DNA from: OFTM10 sp964196195 | Lineage (GTDB): Bacteria; Actinomycetota; Acidimicrobiia; Acidimicrobiales; Aldehydirespiratoraceae | Direction: 5' to 3' | DNA length: 57,515 nt | NCBI GenBank assembly: GCA_964196195.1 | Contig: CAXMSE010000063.1 | Location: 1-57,515, forward strand | Shown here: positions 31,332 through 38,562 of the stretch, piece by piece | How positions within the stretch are numbered: the first letter of the stretch is position 1 | How the letters are laid out: each line of letters starts with the position of its first letter | Program-made: the position numbers and the translations under genes | The notes under the pieces: generated by a model | The model's database searches: none | The model's input: only the letters and a program-made list of their open reading frames with translations | Told to the model about the DNA's origin: nothing

Positions 31332-33755
31332 ATGAGAACCGATGCACGCTGCGTCATCATCGGAGGTGGTGCGATGGGTGTCGGCCTCCTCTACTACCTC
31401 GCCCACGAGGGTTGGACCGACACCGTCCTGGTCGAAAAGGGAGAACTCACCTCGGGATCCACGTGGCATGCCGCAGGGCTCGTGCCCAACTTCATCGGCG
31501 ACCTCAACATGGCCAAGGTCCACGAGGAGGCGATCAAGCTCTACCCCAAGATCGAGGAGGAGACGGGTCTCTCCGCCGGGTGGCACGGGTGTGGTGCCAT
31601 CCGACTGGCCCGCACGCCCGACGAGGTCGACTGGCACCGCTACGTCCACGCCATGCTCAACCAGGTCGGCATCGAGAGCCACATCATCTCGCCCGCCGAG
31701 ATTCAGGAACTGCACCCCCTGCTGGAGAACCTCGACGATGTAGCCAGCGGCTTCTACACCCCCAACGACGGTTGGACCGATCCCACCGGATGCACAAACG
31801 CCATGGCCAAGGGAGCCCGCCAGCTCGGGTGTGAGATCCAGCGCCACAATCGGGTCGTCGACATGGCCCAGATGGCCGACGGGCGTTGGGAGATCACCAC
31901 CGAGAAGGGCACTATCACCTGCGACCATGTGGTCAACGCCGCCGGCCACTACGCCCCCCAACTGGGGGCCATGGTGGGCCTCGACGTGCCCATCGTGTCG
32001 GTCATCCACCAATACGTGATCACCGAGCCACTCCCGTCGATGATGGCCCTCGACTTCGAGCCGCCTGTCACCCGCGACCCACGTTCATCGTGTTACTACC
32101 GGCGAGAGATCGACGGCATCCTCATCGGGCCCTACGAGATGAGCGGTGCCCAGACCTACGGAGTCGATGGCGTCGATTGGAAGCTCGACTTCTACCTCAC
32201 GCCACCCGACATCGACACCATCGCCGAATGTCTCGAGCTTGCCCTCGAGCGGATCCCGTCGTGGTCAGAGGCAGGGATCAAGAAGATCGTCTCGGGCCCG
32301 ATCACCCACACCCCCGACTCCGGATATCTCATGGGTCCGGCCCCGGGTATGCCCAACTACTGGCACTGCAACGGAGCATCGATCGGGATCACCCAGGGGC
32401 CCGGCGCGGGCAAGTATCTAGCCCAGTGGATGGTGCACGGCCAGACCGATATCAATGTGAGAGGCATGGACCCGCGTCGCTTCGGCGACCACACCGGCCC
32501 CAAGAGTGTTTTCGCCATCGAGAAAGCCATCGAGGAGTACCACGAGATGTACCAGGTACGTCTCCCCGGTGAAAACCTGCCGGCGGCCCGCGGCCAGAAA
32601 ACCACGCCGATCCATGACCGACTCGATGCCCTCGGTGCCCAGTGGCAGGAGGTGTACGGGTGGGAGCGTCCCCAATACTTCGGAGAACCCGAACGGCACT
32701 CCTTCCGGCGCAGCAATGCCCACGACATCGTCGCTGGCGAGGTGGCGGGCACCCGCGAGAGGGTCGGGATCGCCGACCTCACCGCCTTCGCCAAGTTCGA
32801 GGTGAGCGGCACCGATGCCGCGGCACTGCTCGACAGGCTCTCGGCCAACAAGGTGCCCGCCAAGGTCGGCGGCATCCGCCTGGTCCACATGCTCACCGAG
32901 CTTGGAGGCATCGAATGCGAGATGACGATCACCCGGCTCGGCGAGCATCGCTTCTATCTCAACTCAGCGATCATTGGCACCACCCACGACGAGGACTGGC
33001 TCAACCGGCACATCCTCGACGGCGAAGACGTGCAGGTGGCCGATATCACCGAATCGCTCGGACTCCTCGGGGTTATGGGCCCTCGGTCACGCGAGCTCCT
33101 CCAAGGCCTCGCCGACGCCGACCTGTCCAACGATTCGTTCCGCTGGCTCACCGCCCAGGAAATCGATGTGGCCGGGGTGCCGTGCAGGGCGCTGAGAGTG
33201 TCGTATGTGGGAGAACTCGGTTGGGAACTACACATGCCCATGGCTCAGATGGTCGAGCTCTACGACGCGATCGTCGCGGCCGGTGAGCCTCTCGGAATCG
33301 TCCACTTCGGGGCCTATGCCATGAACGTGATGCGTCTCGAGAAGGCCTACAAGGCGTGGGGAAGTGAGCTCACCACCGAGATCACGCCGATCGAGGCCCG
33401 GCTCGAACGTTTTGTCGATTTCGATGGCGACTTCATCGGCAAGGGCGTCACCATCTCCCGTCGCGATCAGAGCGGTCCCCTGTCGATGGTGCTTGTCTAC
33501 TGCGAGGTCGACGCCGCCGACAACGATGCTCGAGGCAACGAACCCGCCTACGGTGCCGATGGCGAGGTGATGGGGATCGCCACCAGCGGCACCTGGGGTC
33601 ACACCGTGGGCAAAAGCTTGGCGTTTGTCTACGTTGCGCCGGAATACGAGAAGCCCGGCACCACCTTCGAGCTCGACCTTCTGGGCGAGAAGCGCACCGC
33701 CACCGTGCTCGCCGAAGCGGCGTACGACCCTGACAACACCACCATTCGGGCATGA
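31332..33755 (+). CDS. dimethylglycine/sarcosine dehydrogenase-like protein with GcvT domains (copy 2)
   Basis: Same architecture as copy 1: an FAD-binding fold with CVIIGGGAMGVG at 7-18, STWHAAGL with His46 as a candidate covalent FAD ligand, then FAO_M and GcvT plus GcvT_C domains (~430-800). The GcvT region has YVGELGWELHMPMAQM and a typical RLEKAYKAWGSELT end. The length is 807 residues. It heads an operon with the MttB homologue (ATGA overlap), so it is the likely partner in demethylation. It is distinct from copy 1 in sequence, suggesting a different substrate within the betaine/N-methylglycine series. The start is fixed by GGAGGGG; ATG 31302 is inside the operator. Confidence 0.86.
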   Translation: MRTDARCVIIGGGAMGVGLLYYLAHEGWTDTVLVEKGELTSGSTWHAAGLVPNFIGDLNMAKVHEEAIKLYPKIEEETGLSAGWHGCGAIRLARTPDEVDWHRYVHAMLNQVGIESHIISPAEIQELHPLLENLDDVASGFYTPNDGWTDPTGCTNAMAKGARQLGCEIQRHNRVVDMAQMADGRWEITTEKGTITCDHVVNAAGHYAPQLGAMVGLDVPIVSVIHQYVITEPLPSMMALDFEPPVTRDPRSSCYYRREIDGILIGPYEMSGAQTYGVDGVDWKLDFYLTPPDIDTIAECLELALERIPSWSEAGIKKIVSGPITHTPDSGYLMGPAPGMPNYWHCNGASIGITQGPGAGKYLAQWMVHGQTDINVRGMDPRRFGDHTGPKSVFAIEKAIEEYHEMYQVRLPGENLPAARGQKTTPIHDRLDALGAQWQEVYGWERPQYFGEPERHSFRRSNAHDIVAGEVAGTRERVGIADLTAFAKFEVSGTDAAALLDRLSANKVPAKVGGIRLVHMLTELGGIECEMTITRLGEHRFYLNSAIIGTTHDEDWLNRHILDGEDVQVADITESLGLLGVMGPRSRELLQGLADADLSNDSFRWLTAQEIDVAGVPCRALRVSYVGELGWELHMPMAQMVELYDAIVAAGEPLGIVHFGAYAMNVMRLEKAYKAWGSELTTEITPIEARLERFVDFDGDFIGKGVTISRRDQSGPLSMVLVYCEVDAADNDARGNEPAYGADGEVMGIATSGTWGHTVGKSLAFVYVAPEYEKPGTTFELDLLGEKRTATVLAEAAYDPDNTTIRA

Positions 33756-35323
33756 GTGGGTCTGATATGGCAGACCAGGAGTCACGCCGACGCCGAACCG
33801 GAGGGCGGGCCGGTCGTATCGCCACGAGGCAGGCTCCCCGGCTCACCCACGAGCGGCCTGTCTGGCCGGGCTTGCCGGGAGGCCGTTACGCACCCCTCAC
33901 CGAACCACAGCTGCAGCAGGTCTACGACACCGCCATCGAGCTTCTCGAAGACCTCGGGATGGGATCGCCGGTCCCGGAGTTCGTCGAGCTCGTCACCGAA
34001 GCCGGTGGATCGGTGGACGAACACGGACGCCTCCGTTACCCGAAGGGTGTAGTGGAGGCAGGTATCGCTTCGGCCGCCAAGGAGTGGATCTGGCACGGAT
34101 TCGACGACGACAAGTCGATAACGGTCGGTGGCGAGGGGGTGCACTTCGGAACGGCCGGCGCCGCGGTGTTGATGCACGACTACCCGACCAACACCTTTCG
34201 TCACAGCACGGCGCGCGATGTCTACGACTGTGCCCGGCTGGTCGACCGCCTCGACAACATCCACTTCTTCGTGCGCACGGTGGTGGCACGAGATCTCGAG
34301 GACTCCCGCGATCTCGACCTCAACACCGCCTATGCAGCGATGGCGGGCACGGCCAAGCCCATCGGCACTTCCTGGTTCGAGCGCGAACATGTACACGAAT
34401 CGGTGGAGATGTTCGATCTAGCCCTCGGCGGACCCGGCGAGTTCCGCAAGCGCCCCTTCGTGGCAGCGAACAACACCTTTGTGGTGCCCCCGCTCCGATT
34501 TGCCGAGGAGTCCACCAACTGTATGGTTGCCCAGGTCGAGTCGGGGATGCCGATCAACCTCCTGTCGGCGGGCCAGGCCGGAGCGACGTCGCCGGCTGCG
34601 CTCGCCGGTTCGCTGGCCCAGGCATTGGCGGAGTGTTTGGCGGCGCTGACGGCGGTGAATCTGATGAGCCCGGGCCACCCTTGTGTGATGGGCCTGTGGC
34701 CGTTCGTATCCGATCTGCGCACCGGTGCGATGAGTGGGGGGAGCGGCGAGGAGGGCGTCCTCAACGCCGCTGCGGCCCAGGTGGTCAACTGGCTCGGTCT
34801 GCCGTCGGGCGTCGCGGCAGGGATGTCCGACTCGAAGGTTCCCGACAACCAGGCCGGCTACGAGAAGGGTCTCAACGTGGCCCTCGCCGGCCACGCGGGA
34901 GCCAACCTCGTCTATGAGTCTGCGGGCATGCTCGGCAGCCTGCTCGGCTGCTCACTCGAAGCCCTGGTGATCGACAACGACATGTTGGGGGCGGTCAACC
35001 GGACCGTACGGGGGATCGAGATCAACGAGGAGTCGTTGTCGGTCGCGGTCATCAAGGACGTGGTCCATGGCGCCGGCCACTTCCTCGGCTCCGCCCAGAC
35101 CCTCAAGTTGATGCAGACCGAATACCTGTATCCCGAGATCGGCGACCGAGACACGCCCGACAACTGGCTCGACGCGGGAGGGAAGGATTCTGCTCAAGTG
35201 GCCCACGAATACGCCCGTGAGGTGCTCGACAAGCACCACCCCCGGCATCTGTCGGCGGCCTCCGATCTGGCCATCAGAGACCGCTGGAACATTGTGGTGG
35301 AGCCTCGACCGAGCCTGTTGTGA
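33752..35323 (+). CDS. trimethylamine methyltransferase MttB-family protein, non-pyrrolysine type
   Basis: A 523-residue methyltransferase of the MttB superfamily. In methanogens MttB moves a methyl group from trimethylamine to a corrinoid protein using pyrrolysine. Here the frame has no in-frame TAG, so this is the non-Pyl group, in which Desulfitobacterium MtgB uses glycine betaine. Recognisable blocks are DTAIELLEDLGM, FGTAGAAVLMHDY, SWFEREHVHESVEMFD and QALAECLAALTAVNL. It overlaps the DMGDH-like stop as ATGA and is followed by a ferredoxin gene. No corrinoid protein (MtgC/MttC) gene is present. Betaine or another quaternary amine is the likely substrate; this is family-based. ATG 33767 is an alternative start. 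Confidence 0.83.
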   Translation: MSGSDMADQESRRRRTGGRAGRIATRQAPRLTHERPVWPGLPGGRYAPLTEPQLQQVYDTAIELLEDLGMGSPVPEFVELVTEAGGSVDEHGRLRYPKGVVEAGIASAAKEWIWHGFDDDKSITVGGEGVHFGTAGAAVLMHDYPTNTFRHSTARDVYDCARLVDRLDNIHFFVRTVVARDLEDSRDLDLNTAYAAMAGTAKPIGTSWFEREHVHESVEMFDLALGGPGEFRKRPFVAANNTFVVPPLRFAEESTNCMVAQVESGMPINLLSAGQAGATSPAALAGSLAQALAECLAALTAVNLMSPGHPCVMGLWPFVSDLRTGAMSGGSGEEGVLNAAAAQVVNWLGLPSGVAAGMSDSKVPDNQAGYEKGLNVALAGHAGANLVYESAGMLGSLLGCSLEALVIDNDMLGAVNRTVRGIEINEESLSVAVIKDVVHGAGHFLGSAQTLKLMQTEYLYPEIGDRDTPDNWLDAGGKDSAQVAHEYAREVLDKHHPRHLSAASDLAIRDRWNIVVEPRPSLL

Positions 35324-35414
35324 ACGAGCCGACGGAGGAGTACGGGGTTCTCAAGCCCCATCGGGTTGGGCCATGATGGCGGGGCCCGCTCCAGGCATCC
35401 GAAAGGTGACTCCC

Positions 35415-35606
35415 ATGAAGATCGTGGTCGACTTCGATCTCTGCGAAAGCAATGCCATCTGCATGCAGCTGGCGCCCGACCTGTTCGAGGTACGCGAGGA
35501 CGACTTCCTCTACGTGCTCAACGAGGAGCCCGGCGAAGACGACCGGGCGCGCGTCGAGGAGTGTGTGCAGCGGTGCCCCAAACAAGCCATCTCGATCGAA
35601 GGCTGA
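35415..35606 (+). CDS. small ferredoxin, [3Fe-4S]-type
   Basis: A 63-residue electron carrier. The cluster ligands are Cys10 and Cys16 (CESNAIC, a CxxxxxC spacing) and Cys54 (RCP), with Cys50 extra. The residue at position 13, normally the fourth ligand in [4Fe-4S] proteins, is Asn, so a [3Fe-4S] cluster is likely, as in ferredoxins that serve cytochrome P450s. The ATG at 35415 is preceded by AAAGGTGA. The reductase gene follows at once, suggesting a two-component electron chain for the upstream methyl-transfer and dehydrogenase enzymes or for an oxygenase elsewhere. Confidence 0.85.
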   Translation: MKIVVDFDLCESNAICMQLAPDLFEVREDDFLYVLNEEPGEDDRARVEECVQRCPKQAISIEG

Positions 35607-35607
35607 G

Positions 35608-36810
35608 CTGAGCCTGGGATCGATCCACATCATCGGCGCGTCTCTGGCGGGGCTCAGGGCCGCGGAGGCACTACGTCGCGACGGCTTCGACGACACCATC
35701 GTGCTGATCGGCGACGAGGTCCACGCGCCCTACGACCGTCCGCCCCTGTCCAAGCAGATACTGAGTGGCGACTGGCAACCTGATCGCATCGCCCTCAGCG
35801 CGCCGGACAAGCTGGCCGATCTCGACCTCGATCTACGCCTCGGAGTGCGAGCGACCGGCTTTGATCTTGGGAGCCGCACGCTCACCACCGACGATGGCCG
35901 GCGCGACCGGGTCGATCGCATGCTCATCGCCACCGGATCGCGCTGCCGCACTATGGCGGGCGCCGATGAGCTCCACGGTGTTCATGTGCTGCGGAGCCTC
36001 GATGACGCCCTCGATCTTCGCGCCGACTTCGACGCCAGCCCCCACCGTGTCGTCGTGGTCGGGGCGGGTTTCATCGGCTCGGAGGTGGCCGCCACCGCTC
36101 GCGGCCGCGGGCTCGAGGTCACGATGGTGGAGGCCCTACCCGCCCCTCTGAGCCGTGTGCTCGGCGACCATATCGGAGAGGTTTGCGCTGAGGTCCACCG
36201 TGAGCAGGGGGTCGACCTTCGCACCAGTGTCGGTGTCGACGCGATCGAGGGAGGTGAGCGGGTCGAGCGGGTCGTCTTGTCCGACGGGTCCGTCGTCGAA
36301 GCCGATGTCGTGGTTGTGGGCATTGGGGTGGTTCCCAACACGGACTGGCTCGAAGGAAGTGGTGTCAAGATCGACAACGGCGTGGTCTGCGATGCCACCT
36401 GCCTCGCGGCTCCAGGGGTCGCCGCGGCAGGCGATGTCGCCCGCTGGCCCAATCGACGATTTGGGGAGATGATGCGGGTCGAGCACTGGGACAATGCAAT
36501 CGAGCAGGGCGTGCATTCGGCCCGCCGTCTTCTCTCGACAGATTCTGATGCCCTCGCTTTCACCCCCGTGCCGTGGTTCTGGTCCGACCAATACGACCGC
36601 AAGATCCAACTCGCCGGCAGGCTCCGCCCCGACGACGATGTCCAGATCGTCACCGGATCGCTGGAGGAGCGGCGCTTCGCCGCCCTCTACGGTCGCGAGG
36701 GCAGGCTCGTTGGTGTCCTCGGTTTCAATCGTCCCCGCCACGTCATGCAGTACAAAACGATGATCCAGAACGACGTCTCGTTCGACGACGCGCTCAAGGC
36801 TGAGATCTGA
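35608..36810 (+). CDS. NAD(P)H-dependent ferredoxin reductase, BphA4-like (probable CTG start)
   Basis: An FAD-dependent pyridine-nucleotide reductase that passes electrons to the ferredoxin. The FAD fold IIGASLAGLRAAEAL is near residue 8, and the NAD(P)H fold VVVVGAGFIGSEVAA in the middle. The conserved APYDRPPLSKQ and the AAAGDVARWPN (FAD/ribityl) motifs identify the type, and the C-terminal reductase domain is present. The natural start L-S-L-G-S-I-H-I-I-G lies at CTG 35608, 5 nt after GAAGG, giving 400 residues. GTG 35563 would give 15 more residues, inside the ferredoxin gene, with no family match. No ATG, GTG or TTG occurs in between, so a CTG start is likely. Confidence 0.88.
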   Translation: MSLGSIHIIGASLAGLRAAEALRRDGFDDTIVLIGDEVHAPYDRPPLSKQILSGDWQPDRIALSAPDKLADLDLDLRLGVRATGFDLGSRTLTTDDGRRDRVDRMLIATGSRCRTMAGADELHGVHVLRSLDDALDLRADFDASPHRVVVVGAGFIGSEVAATARGRGLEVTMVEALPAPLSRVLGDHIGEVCAEVHREQGVDLRTSVGVDAIEGGERVERVVLSDGSVVEADVVVVGIGVVPNTDWLEGSGVKIDNGVVCDATCLAAPGVAAAGDVARWPNRRFGEMMRVEHWDNAIEQGVHSARRLLSTDSDALAFTPVPWFWSDQYDRKIQLAGRLRPDDDVQIVTGSLEERRFAALYGREGRLVGVLGFNRPRHVMQYKTMIQNDVSFDDALKAEI

Positions 36811-36812
36811 GC

Positions 36813-37445
36813 ATGACCGGCACCGTCTACCTGATTCTCACCTTGGCGGCGGTGGCGGCCGTTTTCGATTGGTGGGCTGTGGCCCGCGATCGGCTCGGTG
36901 TCGAGTTCATCGCCAAGCCGATCGTGCTGATCGCCTTGATCGGGGCAGCGCTGGAGATCGAGACCGGTGACAACGTGGTTCGCGGCATCGTGATCGCCGC
37001 CCTGGGGGCCTCGCTGGTGGGAGACATCGTGCTGATGACCCCCGATGCCAGGTTTGAAGCCGGCCTGGTGGCCTTCCTGGTGGCCCATTTGTTCTACATA
37101 CTTGCCCTGGCCCCCGACTTCACGGTGGGGCCGTCGTTGGCCGCCTCGATCCTCGTCGTGGCGATCGGGTTCGGCATCGTGCCCGAATTGCTCCAGGCCG
37201 TTCGTTCCCACGGGCGCTTGATCACCTTTGGCGTGGGCATCTACATCGCCGCCCTGGCTGCCATGGCCGTGTTGGCGGCCGGCACCGGCGTGCTTGCGGC
37301 CGCACTTGGTGGCGCCCTGTTCCTCACCTCCGATGCCCTTCTCGGCTGGAGTCGGTTCGTCGCGCCCGCCCCCGGCGGCCGGGTGCTCGTTCACATCACC
37401 TACCACTTCGGCCAACTCGGACTCGTCCTGTGGCTCGCCAGCTGA
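36813..37445 (+). CDS. YhhN-family membrane protein (lysoplasmalogenase-like)
   Basis: A 210-residue integral membrane protein of the YhhN/TMEM86 family, about eight helices. The conserved EFIAKPIVLIALIGAALE segment, the GDIVLM acidic motif and the C-terminal SDALLGWSRFVAP match the family. TMEM86B hydrolyses the vinyl-ether bond of lysoplasmalogen, but bacterial YhhN function is not settled. It starts 2 bp after the reductase gene and its end overlaps the next lipoprotein gene by 16 bp, so it is co-transcribed. A lipid-related role is only inferred. Confidence 0.82.
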   Translation: MTGTVYLILTLAAVAAVFDWWAVARDRLGVEFIAKPIVLIALIGAALEIETGDNVVRGIVIAALGASLVGDIVLMTPDARFEAGLVAFLVAHLFYILALAPDFTVGPSLAASILVVAIGFGIVPELLQAVRSHGRLITFGVGIYIAALAAMAVLAAGTGVLAAALGGALFLTSDALLGWSRFVAPAPGGRVLVHITYHFGQLGLVLWLAS

Positions 37446-37930
37446 TCGCCCTGATGGTTCTGGCGGGCCTGGCGGTCGGCTGCGGAGACGACCCCGAACT
37501 CGACGTGGCGGCGTTGGAGGATTCGATCGTGGAGGCCCTACTGCCGGCGATCGTGGAGGGGATCAGTTGCCCGTCACCGCTCGCGGTCGAGACCCGGCGG
37601 ATCAGCTGCATCGGCTCGCTGGGGGGTGTGTCGATCGATATCAGCGTCGGAATCGAGGCAGGGGCCGATGCCGACATCGGGGCGTTGGCCTCGGTCGGAA
37701 TCGACGCCCCCCTGCTCGATGTGGATGAGGTGGTCGTCGACGCCGCGGCACGCCTCACCGACGATCTCGGGGTCGAGGTCGCCGTCGATTGCCCCGCTTC
37801 GGTGGTGGTGATCGAGCCGGACGCCATCCTCGAGTGTGCCGCCACCGACCTCGGCACCGGAACCGTCAGGCTGCTCGAGATAACCCTGCTCGACGTGGAC
37901 GGCTCCTGGGAGATGGATCTGTTCGGCTGA
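37430..37930 (+). CDS. lipoprotein with DUF4333-like repeats
   Basis: A 166-residue lipoprotein. The N-terminus ARQLIALMVLAGLAVGC has a lipobox with Cys18. The mature part contains two similar Cys-x-(long)-Cys units, CPSPLAVETRRISC and CPASVVVIEPDAILEC, typical of DUF4333 proteins, whose function is unknown. The start GTG 37430 overlaps the YhhN gene. The protein is acidic and probably sits on the outer face of the membrane. Confidence in the fold is moderate. Confidence 0.65.
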   Translation: MARQLIALMVLAGLAVGCGDDPELDVAALEDSIVEALLPAIVEGISCPSPLAVETRRISCIGSLGGVSIDISVGIEAGADADIGALASVGIDAPLLDVDEVVVDAAARLTDDLGVEVAVDCPASVVVIEPDAILECAATDLGTGTVRLLEITLLDVDGSWEMDLFG

Positions 37931-37935
37931 CCCGA

Positions 37936-37941
37936 TAGTCT
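37936..37941 (+). promoter_or_regulatory. rpsO: possible -10 (TAGTCT) of rpsO
   Basis: TAGTCT, identical to the dapB -10 candidate, lies at the end of the lipoprotein spacer and would give a ~100-nt rpsO leader. No -35 is seen. Confidence 0.3.
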
Positions 37942-37958
37942 TCTTTCTGATTACAAGG

Positions 37959-37973
37959 CCCCGAATCGCGGGG
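37959..37973 (+). ncRNA. hairpin in the rpsO leader, possible S15 control element
   Basis: CCCCG pairs with CGGGG around AATCG in the rpsO 5' leader. S15 often regulates its own mRNA through leader structures; this hairpin is too simple to assign to a known class. Confidence 0.25.
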
Positions 37974-38044
37974 CAGAGCCGCTGCCGTCTGCGCATGGCG
38001 AGACGTGTGGCCGGGTCCCAAACCCAAAGAAAGACAAGAACTTA

Positions 38045-38326
38045 ATGGCTACCAATCTGCGCCCAAAGGTCGAAACGATCGCCGAGATGGCGAAAGCATT
38101 CGACCTCGCCGAGAACGACACTGGGTCTCCCGAGATCCAGATCGCTCTTCTCTCCGAGCGCATCAATCACCTCACCGAGCACCTGAAGGCCCACAAGAAG
38201 GACCATCACAGCCGGAGAGGCCTACTGATGCTGGTGGGTCAGCGCCGTCGTCTCCTCGACTATGTCAAGGACAACGACATTGAGCGGTACCGCTCGGTGA
38301 TCGCACACCTCGGTCTGCGACGCTGA
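38045..38326 (+). CDS. rpsO: 30S ribosomal protein S15
   Basis: A 93-residue basic ribosomal protein that binds 16S rRNA. The family blocks are complete: DTGSPEIQIALLSERINHLTEHL, then HKKDHHSRRGLLMLVGQRRRLLDY and a C-terminal YRSVIAHLGLRR. ATG 38045 is the clear start. It is followed by a structured 236-bp spacer and pnp, the universal rpsO-pnp order. A second overlapping reading in another frame from 38005 is a shadow. Confidence 0.96.
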   Translation: MATNLRPKVETIAEMAKAFDLAENDTGSPEIQIALLSERINHLTEHLKAHKKDHHSRRGLLMLVGQRRRLLDYVKDNDIERYRSVIAHLGLRR

Positions 38327-38335
38327 AATGATGTT

Positions 38336-38386
38336 GGGGCGGTCCTTTCGGGCCGCTCCCTTCGGTTGGCCCCCACCTTGTGGGGG
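38336..38386 (+). terminator. two GC-rich hairpins after rpsO
   Basis: A 10-bp stem with two wobble pairs lies at 38336-38359 with loop TTTC. A perfect 7-bp stem CCCCCAC/GTGGGGG with loop CTT lies at 38370-38386. Neither has a U-tract, so attenuation or RNA processing is more likely than full termination. Confidence 0.4.
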
Positions 38387-38450
38387 TGAGCCCGACAATC
38401 CCAGTAGCTGGAACGTCCAGCGAACAGTGAACGTGCGATACGTCGGTGCT

Positions 38451-38494
38451 AGTCGCAAGCCTCTGAACCAGGTCCGGTTCAGCAGCTTGCGACT
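38451..38494 (+). ncRNA. long nested hairpin in the pnp leader, candidate RNase III site
   Basis: AGTCGCAAGC (38451-38460) pairs perfectly with GCTTGCGACT (38485-38494). Within it CTGAACC (38463-38469) pairs with GGTTCAG (38476-38482) around AGGTCC, leaving only a 2/2-nt bulge. This long near-continuous duplex 68 bp before the pnp ATG is the kind of structure RNase III cuts in the pnp leaders of E. coli and Streptomyces. A shorter hairpin, GCTGG/CCAGC, precedes it. Confidence 0.5.
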
Positions 38495-38562
38495 GGGAAC
38501 TGGCAGTGTCGTGCCAAGACATCGGACCTCGCATTCGGCGGGTTCCGACAGGAGCAAGACAT

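Noticed and set aside
33752..35323. Pyrrolysine-containing MttB
   Set aside because: No in-frame TAG is present within the gene and the reading ends at TGA, so the protein is of the non-pyrrolysine group.
35563..35607. GTG 35563 as start of the ferredoxin reductase
   Set aside because: It adds 15 residues with no family match within the ferredoxin gene, while the family start coincides with CTG 35608 after GAAGG.
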